The notes under the pieces were generated by a model that was not told the DNA's origin, did no database searches, and saw only the letters and a program-made list of their open reading frames with translations. A stretch of DNA of 64,000 nucleotides from a virus: IMG/VR virus record IMGVR_UViG_3300044949_001557, positions 1 through 64,000 of that record; one strand, 5' to 3'. How positions within the stretch are numbered: the first letter of the stretch is position 1; every line of letters starts with the position of its first letter. Positions 49,933-58,295 of the stretch are shown one piece after another. The position numbers and the translations under genes are program-made.

Positions 49933-51300
49933 ATGATTGACTATACAGAAGAAAGGTTTGTCGGAGCAGTGAGTGCCTCATGGATTCGAGACTTGGAAAG
50001 TAGCGATAGCCGGATCCACAAGGAAAAAGTTATTGAAAAAGCACTCATGGCCGCCAAACTCGGCAGTGCTGATGCGCAGGCTTTCTTGTTCAACTGCTAC
50101 CAGGCCTACAATCCTTTTTATACTTTCAATGTCAAGCAAGTTCCCGAAACTCGAGATCTAACAGACCGTCCCAATCCCTGGCCGCGTTTTTGGGCCTTGC
50201 TGGAAGATCTGCGCACTCGAGGCATTTCAGGACACCGCGCACGTAATGCCATTCAAGAATGTGCTGAACAGTTTGACAGCGATAATTGGAACACACTGTG
50301 TCGCAGAGTGATTATCAAAGACCTACGTTGCGGCATCTCAGAAAAGACCTTGAACAAGGTGCTGGGCAAGACCGAATGGCGAATTCCTGTGTTTGGTTGT
50401 CAGTTGGCGCAAGACTCTACAAATCATCCTAAAAAGTTGCGCGGTATCAAGCGCCTGGAATGCAAGCTGGATGGTGTGCGTGTGTTGGCTGTGGTCAGCG
50501 GCGCTTCGTGTGTGCTATACAGTCGCAACGGCAAAGAGTTTGAAAACTTCCCGCAGATTGCCGAAGCTATTTTAGACAATCGCAAAGCATTTCAATGGGG
50601 TCGTGGCACCGGTGGACATTTTGTGCTGGACGGTGAGATTGTGGGCGAAAGTTTTCAAAAGCTCATGCGTCAAGCACATCGTAAAAGCAATGCAGAAACT
50701 ACAGACATGGTGTATCACATCTTTGATATCTTGCCCTTGGAAGCCTTCAAAGAAGGACACTGGAATGCACAGCAATACAAACGACTGGAATGGTTGGAAT
50801 CGGCTCGTAACCAACTGATGGAAACTGATTGTTTGCGCATCATGAATGGTCTGGAAGTGGATTTGGACACAGCCGAAGGGCACGACATCATGCAACGCTA
50901 TGCCGAAGACGCTGTGGCTGAAGGGTTCGAAGGCATCATGATCAAGGCCATGGATGCACCCTATGAGTGCAAACGCAGTGACTTTTGGATGAAATGGAAA
51001 CCTGTTATTTCGGTAGATCTCGAAATTGTGGGTTTTGAAGAAGGAACTGGTCGCAATGCAGGCCGACTGGGTGCTATAATTTGCGAAGGAGAAGATCATG
51101 GACGTCGTATTCGTGTCAATGTTGGTAGTGGCTTGTCTGACAATGATCGTGATGGGTATTGGGCTGGACGTGATAACCTACTTGGACACTTGGTGGAGAT
51201 CCAGGCAGACGCAGTCACACAAAACCAAGACGGAACATACTCCTTGAGATTCCCGCGCTTCTTGCGCTTCCGTGACTTCGAAGCAGGAGAAAAAGTTTGA
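49933..51300 (+). CDS. ATP-dependent DNA ligase, gp30-type
   Basis: 455 residues (T4 gp30 is 487). An N-terminal helical part (about 1-150) precedes the adenylation core: motif I K178-L-D-G (ECKLDGVR), FVLDGEIVG, FEGIMIK and WMKWKP. An OB-fold C-terminal part ends the protein. It seals nicks in DNA. Start codon follows an AT-rich TTAAATA, without room for a leader. The next gene starts at TTGA overlapping its stop. Confidence 0.93.
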   Translation: MIDYTEERFVGAVSASWIRDLESSDSRIHKEKVIEKALMAAKLGSADAQAFLFNCYQAYNPFYTFNVKQVPETRDLTDRPNPWPRFWALLEDLRTRGISGHRARNAIQECAEQFDSDNWNTLCRRVIIKDLRCGISEKTLNKVLGKTEWRIPVFGCQLAQDSTNHPKKLRGIKRLECKLDGVRVLAVVSGASCVLYSRNGKEFENFPQIAEAILDNRKAFQWGRGTGGHFVLDGEIVGESFQKLMRQAHRKSNAETTDMVYHIFDILPLEAFKEGHWNAQQYKRLEWLESARNQLMETDCLRIMNGLEVDLDTAEGHDIMQRYAEDAVAEGFEGIMIKAMDAPYECKRSDFWMKWKPVISVDLEIVGFEEGTGRNAGRLGAIICEGEDHGRRIRVNVGSGLSDNDRDGYWAGRDNLLGHLVEIQADAVTQNQDGTYSLRFPRFLRFRDFEAGEKV

Positions 51301-51728
51301 AAATTGGACTAAGCTATAGCCGTTGTGTTCGTGACATTGTTGACGGTAAGGTAGACATCAACGATGTGTTGGTGCTGATCACTCGCACTGACTTTGATCC
51401 GCACAATGATGCACAGTGGACAGGTATTTGGCGAGGCTACGGTGGCGGACAAACTTTTGATAATCCGTTTAGTAATCCGGAATGGATGGACTATCCTGCT
51501 GAGGACGAAGCAAAGTTCCGTAGCATTACTATTGAACTATACAATACTGGTAGAATGCATCAACCACGTAAGTTTGGCGCACATCCTCATCGACTGCCTT
51601 ACTACTGGCTGGAAACTATTGTTTCAGACAGCGACCTAGAAAACTCGCCCACAGTAAAAGATGCCTGGAACAAGTTCCAAATGATTTCGGGATTGACCAA
51701 CACACCTTTGAAAGCACACCATGAGTAA
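51297..51728 (+). CDS. Conserved phage protein, function unknown
   Basis: 143 residues from TTG 51297 (GGAG upstream, overlapping the ligase stop). KIGLSYSRCVRDIVDGKVDINDVLVLITRTDF is an anchor I recall in many T4-type and marine phage proteins. The C-terminus (VKDAWNKFQMISGLT) is shared with the protein at 51945-52400. Confidence 0.68.
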   Translation: MKIGLSYSRCVRDIVDGKVDINDVLVLITRTDFDPHNDAQWTGIWRGYGGGQTFDNPFSNPEWMDYPAEDEAKFRSITIELYNTGRMHQPRKFGAHPHRLPYYWLETIVSDSDLENSPTVKDAWNKFQMISGLTNTPLKAHHE

Positions 51729-51948
51729 ACGTGTTGGTCCTATTACACTAGACGGGGAAGCTGCTGATCGTATTACGTTGCTCAATCTCAAAGAGTATCG
51801 CAGTTATCTCAAGAAAGAACTTGCTGACTGGAAAAAGAATCCCAGGTCCGACGACAATCCCACTGGCTATTGGTTGCATCCCGATGACGTTGGCAACAAC
51901 ATGCGTGTGATTGATGCCCTCAACACAGTTATCAAGCAATACGAATGA
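51721..51948 (+). CDS. Conserved small phage protein, function unknown
   Basis: 75 residues, 8-base overlap. NLKEYRSYLKKELADWKKNP, then YWLHPDDVGNNMRVIDALNTVI. Helical, charged; the pattern is familiar from T4-type marine phages. Probably in the same operon as ligase. Confidence 0.65.
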   Translation: MSKRVGPITLDGEAADRITLLNLKEYRSYLKKELADWKKNPRSDDNPTGYWLHPDDVGNNMRVIDALNTVIKQYE

Positions 51949-52400
51949 AACGGATCTTTTACGAAAAAGTAGGTCGGCGATACAAGCCTGTGTATGAGTA
52001 TGATCAAATTCTCATGGACAGTTTTCCCAAAGGTGCTCACATTGTGATGTGTTATCCGGGTGGGCAGAGTCGACGATACAATATCGATCCCAACTATGCG
52101 GCCATGATTGCTGCTGGTCGTGTTGCTGAAGATGCTATGTGCCGGGTCATATATCAACAAAGTGAGGCCAAGCCCAAGGAACTTCCTGTTACACCCCGGC
52201 AACGTGCCGCCTGGGATGAAGCGAAAGCAGCATTCGGGGATGAATTTTTTAGCATCAAGTTTGGCAGCACTCGAGACATTGCAGAAGCAGGTGTGCAAGC
52301 TATGCAGAAAGAAGCACAACAGCTCATGCAGCACCCTGCTGTTCGCGATGCATGGGAACAGTTTCAGTTGGTATGCAAACTCACAAAGGAATCTCAATGA
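51945..52400 (+). CDS. Conserved phage protein, function unknown
   Basis: 151 residues, ATGA overlap. EKVGRRYKPVYEYDQIL at the start and a long helical end. Its last segment, VRDAWEQFQLVCKLT, matches that of the protein encoded at 51297-51728, pointing to a common small C-terminal module. No catalytic motif. Confidence 0.62.
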   Translation: MKRIFYEKVGRRYKPVYEYDQILMDSFPKGAHIVMCYPGGQSRRYNIDPNYAAMIAAGRVAEDAMCRVIYQQSEAKPKELPVTPRQRAAWDEAKAAFGDEFFSIKFGSTRDIAEAGVQAMQKEAQQLMQHPAVRDAWEQFQLVCKLTKESQ

Positions 52401-52468
52401 CATATTTTCAAGAAAGAATTTATTGTGTTGATCAGTTGGTTAAAAAGTCGTTGGCGTCATATGCGTAA
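52397..52468 (+). CDS. Possible 23-residue leader peptide
   Basis: MTYFQERIYCVDQLVKKSLA onward, ATGA overlap with the preceding gene and AAAGGA 6 bases upstream. Its TAA (52466-52468) follows ATG 52461 of the next gene by 2 bases. It may couple translation to that gene; the frame could also join it through a frameshift. Low confidence. Confidence 0.3.
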   Translation: MTYFQERIYCVDQLVKKSLASYA

Positions 52469-52709
52469 GACTGCTATTAGAGATCAACTGTATGGCGGCA
52501 TTGTCGAAATGATGAAGAACCGCGAGTTCTTCTATCGTAGCGAAGTTGGAAAAGCACACGAGTATAGTAGTTGGACTGATCAAGGCAAAGAAGAACTTGT
52601 GGAGTTCATTATGGCGCACAGTAAAAAAATGCTGGTTGCTGAGGAGGCAGAGATTGACGCTCTTGCCAAGGAAATGACGTTTAACGCACTGAAGAAAAAG
52701 GAACAGTAA
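52461..52709 (+). CDS. Small helical protein, unrecognised
   Basis: 82 residues from ATG 52461; the frame is open to GTG 52425, which would add MLISWLKSRWRH. Neither start has a good ribosome site. ATG 52461 is coupled to the small frame above. Helical, charged: MRKTAIRDQLYGGIVEMM then SSWTDQGKEELVEFIMAHSKK. I recall a phage family of this kind without function. Confidence 0.6.
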   Translation: MRKTAIRDQLYGGIVEMMKNREFFYRSEVGKAHEYSSWTDQGKEELVEFIMAHSKKMLVAEEAEIDALAKEMTFNALKKKEQ

Positions 52710-52710
52710 T

Positions 52711-53622
52711 ATGACCACGCCCGAAGAACACCAGCACCTAATGGAAGTGCTGAAATTTACCCCACGCACCTACAAGATTCAATTGTGGGGCTATGGTGGT
52801 GAGCATGTGATGGGCACTGTGGATCGCAAGGTCTACGACTATTTCAAGCAGCGTCGCCTAAGTGTGCCAGACTATGCCTGGGGCGGGTATGATGGGGAAG
52901 TACCCGAAGACATGCAACCATTTTACCCTGGATCATGGCATGATTGTGATGACATGGGGCATGCCTGGGGTGTGGATGTCAATGCTGGACATCTGCAGAT
53001 TCTAGACGAAAATGAAAACATTGTTTATGAGCGTGAACTGTCCAGTCTTGACGGCTGCGATGTGCAACTCAGCACCATAGAAGAAGTTTGGATTGACGAA
53101 AAAGATCCCGGCACTGTGGTGTTCTACGGATACACTTCTGACAAAGGCACATTCTTTGAAGCAGACATTGAACTTCGACAACCATTTGATCCTGAAAAAC
53201 TGCTGATACAAATTTCAGATTTTGACAGCAACGAAATTGTTGTGGGTGTAGAATACGACGGTGAGGAGCTAGACAACTATGGTGGAGACACCAACGGCAA
53301 AGGTTCTGAGTATGCATTCTACGTTGCAGGATCAAACACCGGCTCGGGCTATGAACGCTATCGCGACATGGATGACATCCGTTATGAACTGACTGACTGG
53401 TTCCCGTCCAAAACTGTGCCTGTGCGCCAAGGCAAGTATGAAGTCAAGACCAAAGACGGTCACGAATATCATGCCATGTTCAACGGCCGGAACTGGCACA
53501 ACGAGTGGAGTCCCGACGAAGAACTCAAAATTGTCAAGTGGCGGGGTGTAGCCTATGACCCCGACGAGCACTTTTTGAGAGAAGTGTTGGAAAAAATTGT
53601 TTTGGAAAATACCAGGGAGTAA
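52711..53622 (+). CDS. Conserved acidic phage protein, function unknown
   Basis: 303 residues, one base after the preceding stop. Beta-rich and acidic; KIQLWGYGGEHVMGTVD and VDVNAGHLQILDENEN are recognisable phage-type segments. Many Asp, Tyr and Trp. No enzyme motif. A near-relative of composition is encoded next (53625). Confidence 0.62.
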   Translation: MTTPEEHQHLMEVLKFTPRTYKIQLWGYGGEHVMGTVDRKVYDYFKQRRLSVPDYAWGGYDGEVPEDMQPFYPGSWHDCDDMGHAWGVDVNAGHLQILDENENIVYERELSSLDGCDVQLSTIEEVWIDEKDPGTVVFYGYTSDKGTFFEADIELRQPFDPEKLLIQISDFDSNEIVVGVEYDGEELDNYGGDTNGKGSEYAFYVAGSNTGSGYERYRDMDDIRYELTDWFPSKTVPVRQGKYEVKTKDGHEYHAMFNGRNWHNEWSPDEELKIVKWRGVAYDPDEHFLREVLEKIVLENTRE

Positions 53623-53624
53623 TC

Positions 53625-54113
53625 ATGGCAAATTGGACTGTAAGCACCTACTACAAAAAATCCATCGAAGAACACGAGCACTTTGTCAAAGATGGACAAA
53701 AACTTGTGTATCAAACGGGCTGGCGCGGGGGATCCTGGACAGTTACTACTTCAGACGACAATCCTCCGGAATTTGAATTTGTAGAAGTTCCGGGCGGAGA
53801 TGGACGTCGCGACAGTATTGACATGTATAACTGTTGTGAAAACAACATTGAAGAAGTTGAACTGATTGAAACCTATGACGGATGGTGGGCAGAGATTGAG
53901 TGGCCTGATGACATGGACGAAGAAGAACAGCAACGCCTACAAGAGCTCATCGACGAAGAAGGTGTCTACAGTCTGGAAGATCAAGAAGATTGGATGCACG
54001 ACGAAACAGAAATGTATATCTGGGGGCCCATCCAAATTGAGGGAGAAAACGGTTTCAGCAAAATCATCATTGCCGACGAAAACAGCAAAGTTGTGGATTT
54101 TAAAGAAGACTAA
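53625..54113 (+). CDS. Conserved acidic phage protein, function unknown
   Basis: 162 residues, very acidic (runs of D/E at about 95-130). ANWTVSTYYKKSIEEHEHFVK then GWRGGSWTVTTSDDNPPEFEF. Probably works with the preceding acidic protein. DNA-mimic function is conceivable but unsupported. Confidence 0.62.
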   Translation: MANWTVSTYYKKSIEEHEHFVKDGQKLVYQTGWRGGSWTVTTSDDNPPEFEFVEVPGGDGRRDSIDMYNCCENNIEEVELIETYDGWWAEIEWPDDMDEEEQQRLQELIDEEGVYSLEDQEDWMHDETEMYIWGPIQIEGENGFSKIIIADENSKVVDFKED

Positions 54114-54126
54114 AATGTAGTATAAT

Positions 54127-54300
54127 AAGTTTTGCATACTGATGGTATATTTGGTTCTGTGGACAGCGAAATCTGTCCGTGGCTAACAGAGTAAATCCAG
54201 TAGGTGCGACACTGCCCTTGACCAAAGTCAAAACCGCCTGGAATGCGGGAGTAAGCCAAGTAAGGATTATATGCAGTGAAAGAACCCAGTGTTTATTAAA
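54127..54300 (+). ncRNA. Candidate structured non-coding RNA
   Basis: A ~200-base gene-free gap. TATAAT (54121-54126) could be a -10 box, though no good -35 is seen. Downstream are nested helices: TCTGT/ACAGA enclosing GGACAG/CTGTCC (54153-54190), CAGT/ACTG around AGGTGCGAC (54199-54215), TTGAC/GTCAA (54218-54231) and CCGC/GCGG (54235-54249). The arrangement resembles a multi-branched aptamer; segments GGTGCGA and GCGG-GAG-(x)3-GCC recall cobalamin riboswitch cores, but this is not established. Could be a riboswitch or leader of the gene at 54317, or a small RNA. Confidence 0.4.
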
Positions 54301-54316
54301 ATAGTGACCTCTTGAA

Positions 54317-54604
54317 ATGTCATTGTCCCTTGATTCGCTTAGAGAAACGGCCATCGGTATGCATCCTTTACATCGTGTTTGGGTAGAAGTTACATCTATC
54401 GAGACATGGTATGCCATTATTCGTGAAGCCAACACACTGTATGGCTCAAAGAATTGGCGTGGCCAACCCAAAATAAGAAGAAGGTTGGAACGCAACTGGC
54501 ATCACAAACCTATGCGTGTGTGGTTCGATGTGCCCAATCCCACTTTTGCGACTTGGATTTCTGTTAAGCACAGTGTAATTGTGAAGTGCGAGGTCGCTAA
54601 ATAA
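54317..54604 (+). CDS. Conserved small phage protein, function unknown
   Basis: 95 residues, with Trp and basic residues (VWVEVTSIETWYAII, RGQPKIRRRLERNW) and a beta-rich end. No clear ribosome site; the upstream leader is the structured gap. Function unknown. The stop overlaps the late box of the next gene. Confidence 0.55.
   Translation: MSLSLDSLRETAIGMHPLHRVWVEVTSIETWYAIIREANTLYGSKNWRGQPKIRRRLERNWHHKPMRVWFDVPNPTFATWISVKHSVIVKCEVAK
54596..54603 (+). promoter_or_regulatory. T4-type late promoter GCTAAATA
   Basis: GCTAAATA at the end of the preceding gene; the predicted +1 falls on ATG 54609. Confidence 0.5.
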
Positions 54605-54608
54605 TCTT

Positions 54609-56078
54609 ATGTTTCTCAGTTATATCACATTGTTGGTGGCGTTGAGCCTGTCGGTCATTGCTGCCTATTACTCTATTGCCGGCCTCACTGCAATTTTCGC
54701 CGCTGCTGTGATTCCCATTGTGGTCATGGGCGGCATCCTTGAAGTGGCCAAGGTAGTGGTCACTCTATGGTTGCATGAATATTGGCGTCAATGTAGGCTG
54801 TTGATGAAAGCATACTTGGTGCCTGCTGTGGGCGCCTTGATGCTGATCACCAGCATGGGAATCTTTGGATTCTTGTCAAAAGCTCACACAGATCAAAGCA
54901 TGGTAAGTGGAGATGTGCAGGCCAAAATTTCTATATTTGACGAAAAGATAAAAACTGAACGTGACAATATAGATGCAAATCGTAAGGCACTCAAACAACT
55001 TGACGACGCAGTGGATCAAGTCATGGGCCGTTCAACAGACGAACGTGGTGCAGAACGGTCGGTTCAGATACGTCGCAGTCAACAGGCCGAGCGTGGTCGC
55101 TTGCTTCGAGAAATTGAACAAAGTCAAAAAAAGATTGCCACACTCAACGAAGAACGAGCACCTATTGCGGCTGAAGTTCGAAAAGTTGAAGCTGAAGTGG
55201 GTCCAATCAAGTATATTGCTGCCTTGGTATACGGCGACAATCCTGATGCAAACTTACTAGAAGCCGCTGTTCGCTGGGTAATCATATTGTTGGTTGTGGT
55301 GTTTGATCCCTTGGCCATCATGATGTTGCTGGCGGCCACTGAAAGCTTGAAGTGGGAACGAGAACGTCGTCGAGAAAGACAATTACAAGATGCTGCCCAA
55401 GAGGTGGAAGAACCCTTGGCTGAAAAAGACGACAATGTGGAAAACAGTGAAACACCACAGTATGAGCCCGACGACGGTGAATTGACCACAGATCAACTTC
55501 AGCAGATAACACAGAGTGTGGATCAAACTCAGCAGACCAAGCAAAGTTCAAATCCACATCCTCCGGGATGGATGTATAAATCAACTGCTGAAGCAAAAAC
55601 AGCACCAGTCACCGACACAGTAGATGTTGATGACGAAGAGGTTCAACTTGAGAACAGTGAAAAAGCAGCCATGCGAGCATGGAAAACTGCCAATCCTGAT
55701 GATACCATCAAGCGCCAGCGTCAAATGTATGATGATGGTAAAATAGATCAATTGCCCTGGGAAATTGGGTTGACAGCAGACAATGCACCCAACCAGGCAC
55801 AGATGCGAGGGTTTGGCATAGATTGGCCACAAAGCCCCATCAAAGGCGATACGTTTTTGAGAGTGGATCGACTGCCCAGTGCACTCTACAAATACAACGG
55901 TCGCAACTGGATTGAAATTGACAAAAAACTCAGCGATCAATACAGCTACGACACTGCCTATATTGATCATTTGATTGCCAAAATTGATTCAGGCGAGTAT
56001 GACCCCGACTTGCTGACTGATGCAGAAATAGAACAAATTCAGCAGCGTTTCCTTGATCGTGAGTCTCCCCATAAATAA
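54609..56078 (+). CDS. Membrane protein with periplasmic coiled coil
   Basis: 489 residues. Membrane spans at about 3-25, 28-50, 69-90 and 218-243; a coiled coil at about 100-200 ([25 protein letters not shown] and on, and [21 protein letters not shown]). A charged, Asp/Glu/Gln-rich C-terminal part follows. I recall this plan in T4-type marine phages, annotated as structural or membrane protein. Late promoter with +1 on the ATG. Confidence 0.65.
   Translation: MFLSYITLLVALSLSVIAAYYSIAGLTAIFAAAVIPIVVMGGILEVAKVVVTLWLHEYWRQCRLLMKAYLVPAVGALMLITSMGIFGFLSKAHTDQSMVSGDVQAKISIFDEKIKTERDNIDANRKALKQLDDAVDQVMGRSTDERGAERSVQIRRSQQAERGRLLREIEQSQKKIATLNEERAPIAAEVRKVEAEVGPIKYIAALVYGDNPDANLLEAAVRWVIILLVVVFDPLAIMMLLAATESLKWERERRRERQLQDAAQEVEEPLAEKDDNVENSETPQYEPDDGELTTDQLQQITQSVDQTQQTKQSSNPHPPGWMYKSTAEAKTAPVTDTVDVDDEEVQLENSEKAAMRAWKTANPDDTIKRQRQMYDDGKIDQLPWEIGLTADNAPNQAQMRGFGIDWPQSPIKGDTFLRVDRLPSALYKYNGRNWIEIDKKLSDQYSYDTAYIDHLIAKIDSGEYDPDLLTDAEIEQIQQRFLDRESPHK
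56070..56077 (+). promoter_or_regulatory. T4-type late promoter CATAAATA
   Basis: CATAAATA overlaps the preceding stop, followed by TTTTAGGAG and ATG 56102. Its product is bS21. Confidence 0.65.
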
Positions 56079-56101
56079 ACTACATAGTTTTTAGGAGACC
56101 T

Positions 56102-56323
56102 ATGAAATTACGCGGAAAAGCAGTGTTAGTTAGGGACGACAATGTAGAGCGTGCCCTGCGAAAATTCAAGAAAAAAATTGCAGAATCGGGCTTGCTCAAT
56201 GAGTTGCGTGATCGAGAATTTTACGAAAAACCAACCACTGCACGTAAACGTCGCAAATCTGCTGCCAAGAATCGCTGGAACAAAAAAATGACTAGCGAGG
56301 CCCTGCCTAAAAAACTCTACTGA
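56102..56323 (+). CDS. rpsU: 30S ribosomal protein bS21
   Basis: 73 residues, against 71 in E. coli. The [17 protein letters not shown] and [15 protein letters not shown] segments match bS21; the latter is diagnostic. bS21 helps the 30S subunit pair with the anti-Shine-Dalgarno region at initiation. Late expression. Phage bS21 may replace the host protein to favour phage mRNAs, inferred. Confidence 0.92.
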   Translation: MKLRGKAVLVRDDNVERALRKFKKKIAESGLLNELRDREFYEKPTTARKRRKSAAKNRWNKKMTSEALPKKLY

Positions 56324-56601
56324 TGTATATCGAATTCAGTTTGCCCCTGGGGGCCGCTGGACAGTCTGCCCAACTGGCTGACTACGTTATTTCTCAAGAA
56401 CTTGAGGCCTGGAGTGAAAAGTATGGGATTCCTTATCGCTCCAAACATGTCAAATACTTTAAACGAGTAACTTTCAACGATGAATCTCACTATGCCTTTT
56501 TTGCCATGACATGGAATCCCAGTCAAAGACATCATGCTTTGAAAACCTGGCGCATTGTTTCTGACCCAAATAATAAAACAAAATTTGATTCTCGTGTATA
56601 A
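56323..56601 (+). CDS. Conserved small phage protein, function unknown
   Basis: 92 residues, starting on the last base of the bS21 stop. IEFSLPLGAAGQSAQLADYVI, then W-x-x-K-YGIPYRSKHVKYFKRVTF. I recall relatives in T4-type marine phages. Co-transcribed with rpsU. Confidence 0.6.
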   Translation: MYIEFSLPLGAAGQSAQLADYVISQELEAWSEKYGIPYRSKHVKYFKRVTFNDESHYAFFAMTWNPSQRHHALKTWRIVSDPNNKTKFDSRV

Positions 56602-56607
56602 TAAATA
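56600..56607 (+). promoter_or_regulatory. T4-type late promoter AATAAATA
   Basis: AATAAATA overlapping the stop region of the preceding gene. Predicted +1 is 56613, the base where the 5' UTR hairpin begins. Confidence 0.55.
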
Positions 56608-56611
56608 CTGT

Positions 56612-56635
56612 TGTAGTGCCCATGGTGGGGCTACA
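56612..56635 (+). promoter_or_regulatory. 5' UTR hairpin of the hsp20 gene
   Basis: TGTAG/CTACA stem with an inner CCC/GGG, at the 5' end of the predicted late transcript; 36 bases later comes AAAGGAG and ATG 56672. It could protect the mRNA end or serve as a sensor. The ribosome site is not inside it. Confidence 0.45.
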
Positions 56636-56671
56636 CACAAATGTCATCTTGCTTAATAAAGGAGAAAACAA

Positions 56672-57109
56672 ATGACTAAAACTCTTACCCTTCGTAGTTT
56701 CGATATTCCACCACTGCACAAGTTTGGAATTGGATTTGACAGCATGCTCATGCGTGTTACTTCGCCGCAGACAAACTCAAACTATCCCCCGCACAACGTG
56801 ATCAAAACTGGTGAAAACACAGTCACAATCGAAGTTGCTGTGGCTGGATTTGTAGAAGGCGAAATTGACATCAACTTGGAAAGACGTGTGTTGACCATTG
56901 CTGGTTCTCGAAAGACTGAAGAAGATTCAGCTCACGAATACCTGCATCGTGGTATCAGCAGCCGTGACTTCCGTCATTCATTTACACTGGGCGAGCACGT
57001 GGAAGTCAATAGTGCCACTATCCGTAATGGTATTCTTAGTGTGTGTCTTGAGTGCAAGGTTCCCGAAGAAGCCAAGCCTAAAGCTATTGCTATCACATAT
57101 CAAAACTGA
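56672..57109 (+). CDS. Small heat-shock protein Hsp20
   Basis: 145 residues. An alpha-crystallin domain at about 38-130: NTVTIEVAVAGFVEGEIDIN, RRVLTIAGSR, YLHRGISSRDFRHSFTL and GILSVCLE. It prevents aggregation of unfolded proteins. Similar to sHsps in T4-type cyanophages. Start has AAAGGAG. Coding end merges with a promoter for the next region. Confidence 0.92.
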   Translation: MTKTLTLRSFDIPPLHKFGIGFDSMLMRVTSPQTNSNYPPHNVIKTGENTVTIEVAVAGFVEGEIDINLERRVLTIAGSRKTEEDSAHEYLHRGISSRDFRHSFTLGEHVEVNSATIRNGILSVCLECKVPEEAKPKAIAITYQN

Positions 57110-57115
57110 TATAAT
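57087..57115 (+). promoter_or_regulatory. Sigma70-type promoter with extended -10
   Basis: TTGCTA (57087-57092), a 17-base spacer, TGA-TATAAT (57107-57115), formed by the hsp20 stop codon. The predicted +1 (about 57122) lies just before a terminator-like hairpin, so a very short RNA or an attenuated clpS transcript would result. Confidence 0.5.
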
Positions 57116-57125
57116 AGTGTAAATA

Positions 57126-57160
57126 CAGTGGGAGACCACTCCCACTGTTTTGTTTTTTTT
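57126..57160 (+). terminator. Rho-independent terminator
   Basis: 9-bp perfect stem, CAGTGGGAG/CTCCCACTG, loop ACCA, T-rich tail. It separates hsp20 from clpS. Confidence 0.88.
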
Positions 57161-57177
57161 AATTTCAAGGATTGGAT

Positions 57178-57486
57178 ATGTCGCAAGCTGATACAGCAAC
57201 AAAAATTAAAATCAATGAATCAATCCGAGAACCTTCGCTGTTCAGAGTAATCTATCTCAATGACAACAAAACTACCATGCAGTTTGTGGTTGATAGTCTG
57301 ATTGAATTTTTCGAATACAACACAGAAACTGCTGTGAAAATCACTGGTGATATTCACGAACATGGGCAAGCTGTTGTGGCGGTGTTGCCGTTTGAAATTG
57401 CAGAACAAAAAGGCGGCGAAGTTTTGCAAAGCGCCAGAATTCAAAACTTCCCATTGCAAATCAAGATCGAACCCGACGCAGTTTAA
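57178..57486 (+). CDS. clpS: ClpS-like adaptor of the ClpAP protease
   Basis: 102 residues from ATG 57178, with AAGGA 6 bases upstream. VIYLNDNKTTMQFVVDSLIEFF matches the N-D-(x)2-T-x-x-(F)-V motif that binds N-degrons, and DIHEHGQAVVAVLP the conserved H-x-x-G segment; AEQKGGEVLQSARIQNFPL also fits. ClpS delivers N-end-rule substrates to ClpA. A phage copy could redirect host proteolysis; inferred. It converges with the phosphoesterase, overlapping by 4 bases. Confidence 0.85.
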   Translation: MSQADTATKIKINESIREPSLFRVIYLNDNKTTMQFVVDSLIEFFEYNTETAVKITGDIHEHGQAVVAVLPFEIAEQKGGEVLQSARIQNFPLQIKIEPDAV

Positions 57487-58271
57487 AATTCAATGGTGAT
57501 ACGTTTGGGGTAGTAAACACTCTGACTCCACGGCGTATTTCCACGGCCACGGCAGTTGTTGACGTAACGCACATTTTTAAACTGTCGATCTATGCCGCGA
57601 TGATAATGTCCAAAGCACCAGACTTTGATTTTGTTTTCGCTGTCTTCGTCTAGCGCAATTTGCAGATGTTCGTTGCCGGTGGTATTGAATCTGTAGTGAT
57701 CTTCTAGTTCTAAATCATGCTCGACCAGCCAGGGCGCAGGCACAGTGTGTGTTACTATGACTATGGCTTTGACATCTTGGTGCATTTGTAATTTACGTAT
57801 GCTGTTTCGAAGATAAGCTGCATCAGTCAATGCCATGCTAGCAATAGTTCCTGCAACCGAAGCAGACACTCCGTATCGCGTATTGAACCAAGACACTGTT
57901 TGATTGAAATCAATCTTGGGATTCAATGAAAAACTATACCATCCGTTACAGGCCACAAATGCCACTCCGTTGACTATGACAACATTATCCTGCATGAATA
58001 CAACATTTTTAAATTTGTCCACATATTTGCTGAGTTCGTAATAACTCTGACCAAGATGTTCTAAATAGTTGCGGTGCTCGTCGTTGCCGTCGATAAAAAA
58101 CACTCCCTGATAGCAGTTGCCCAGGTGCTTGAGAGTTTCTACCAAACGACGACGATCCTGAGAGACGTCCCCTGCTATCACACAGTAAGGACTAGTGGCC
58201 TGACCGGTCCAATCAAAATTGTCCCATGTTTCTACATGCAGGTCAGAAATTAAATCAAAGCTAAATTCCAT
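57483..58271 (-). CDS. Calcineurin-like metallophosphoesterase
   Basis: 262 residues. The metal site can be read completely: SDLHVE (D-x-H), VIAGDVSQD (G-D), IDGNDEH (G-N-D/H), VTHTVPAP and FGHYHRG (G-H-x-H). Substrate unknown (nucleotide, phosphodiester or protein phosphate). Late promoter on the minus strand, with the ATG at +2 of the predicted transcript. Confidence 0.9.
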   Translation of the reverse strand: MEFSFDLISDLHVETWDNFDWTGQATSPYCVIAGDVSQDRRRLVETLKHLGNCYQGVFFIDGNDEHRNYLEHLGQSYYELSKYVDKFKNVVFMQDNVVIVNGVAFVACNGWYSFSLNPKIDFNQTVSWFNTRYGVSASVAGTIASMALTDAAYLRNSIRKLQMHQDVKAIVIVTHTVPAPWLVEHDLELEDHYRFNTTGNEHLQIALDEDSENKIKVWCFGHYHRGIDRQFKNVRYVNNCRGRGNTPWSQSVYYPKRITIEF

Positions 58272-58277
58272 GATACA

Positions 58278-58285
58278 TATTTAAA
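58278..58285 (-). promoter_or_regulatory. T4-type late promoter TTTAAATA (minus strand)
   Basis: TTTAAATA with six bases to ATG 58271; the predicted +1 is one base before the start codon. The region is AT-rich. Confidence 0.4.
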
Positions 58286-58295
58286 AGGATTTACA

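Noticed and set aside
54121-54300. Group I intron or tRNA in the gene-free segment
   Set aside because: The length is too short for a group I core and the P/Q/R/S elements are not seen; there is no tRNA cloverleaf.
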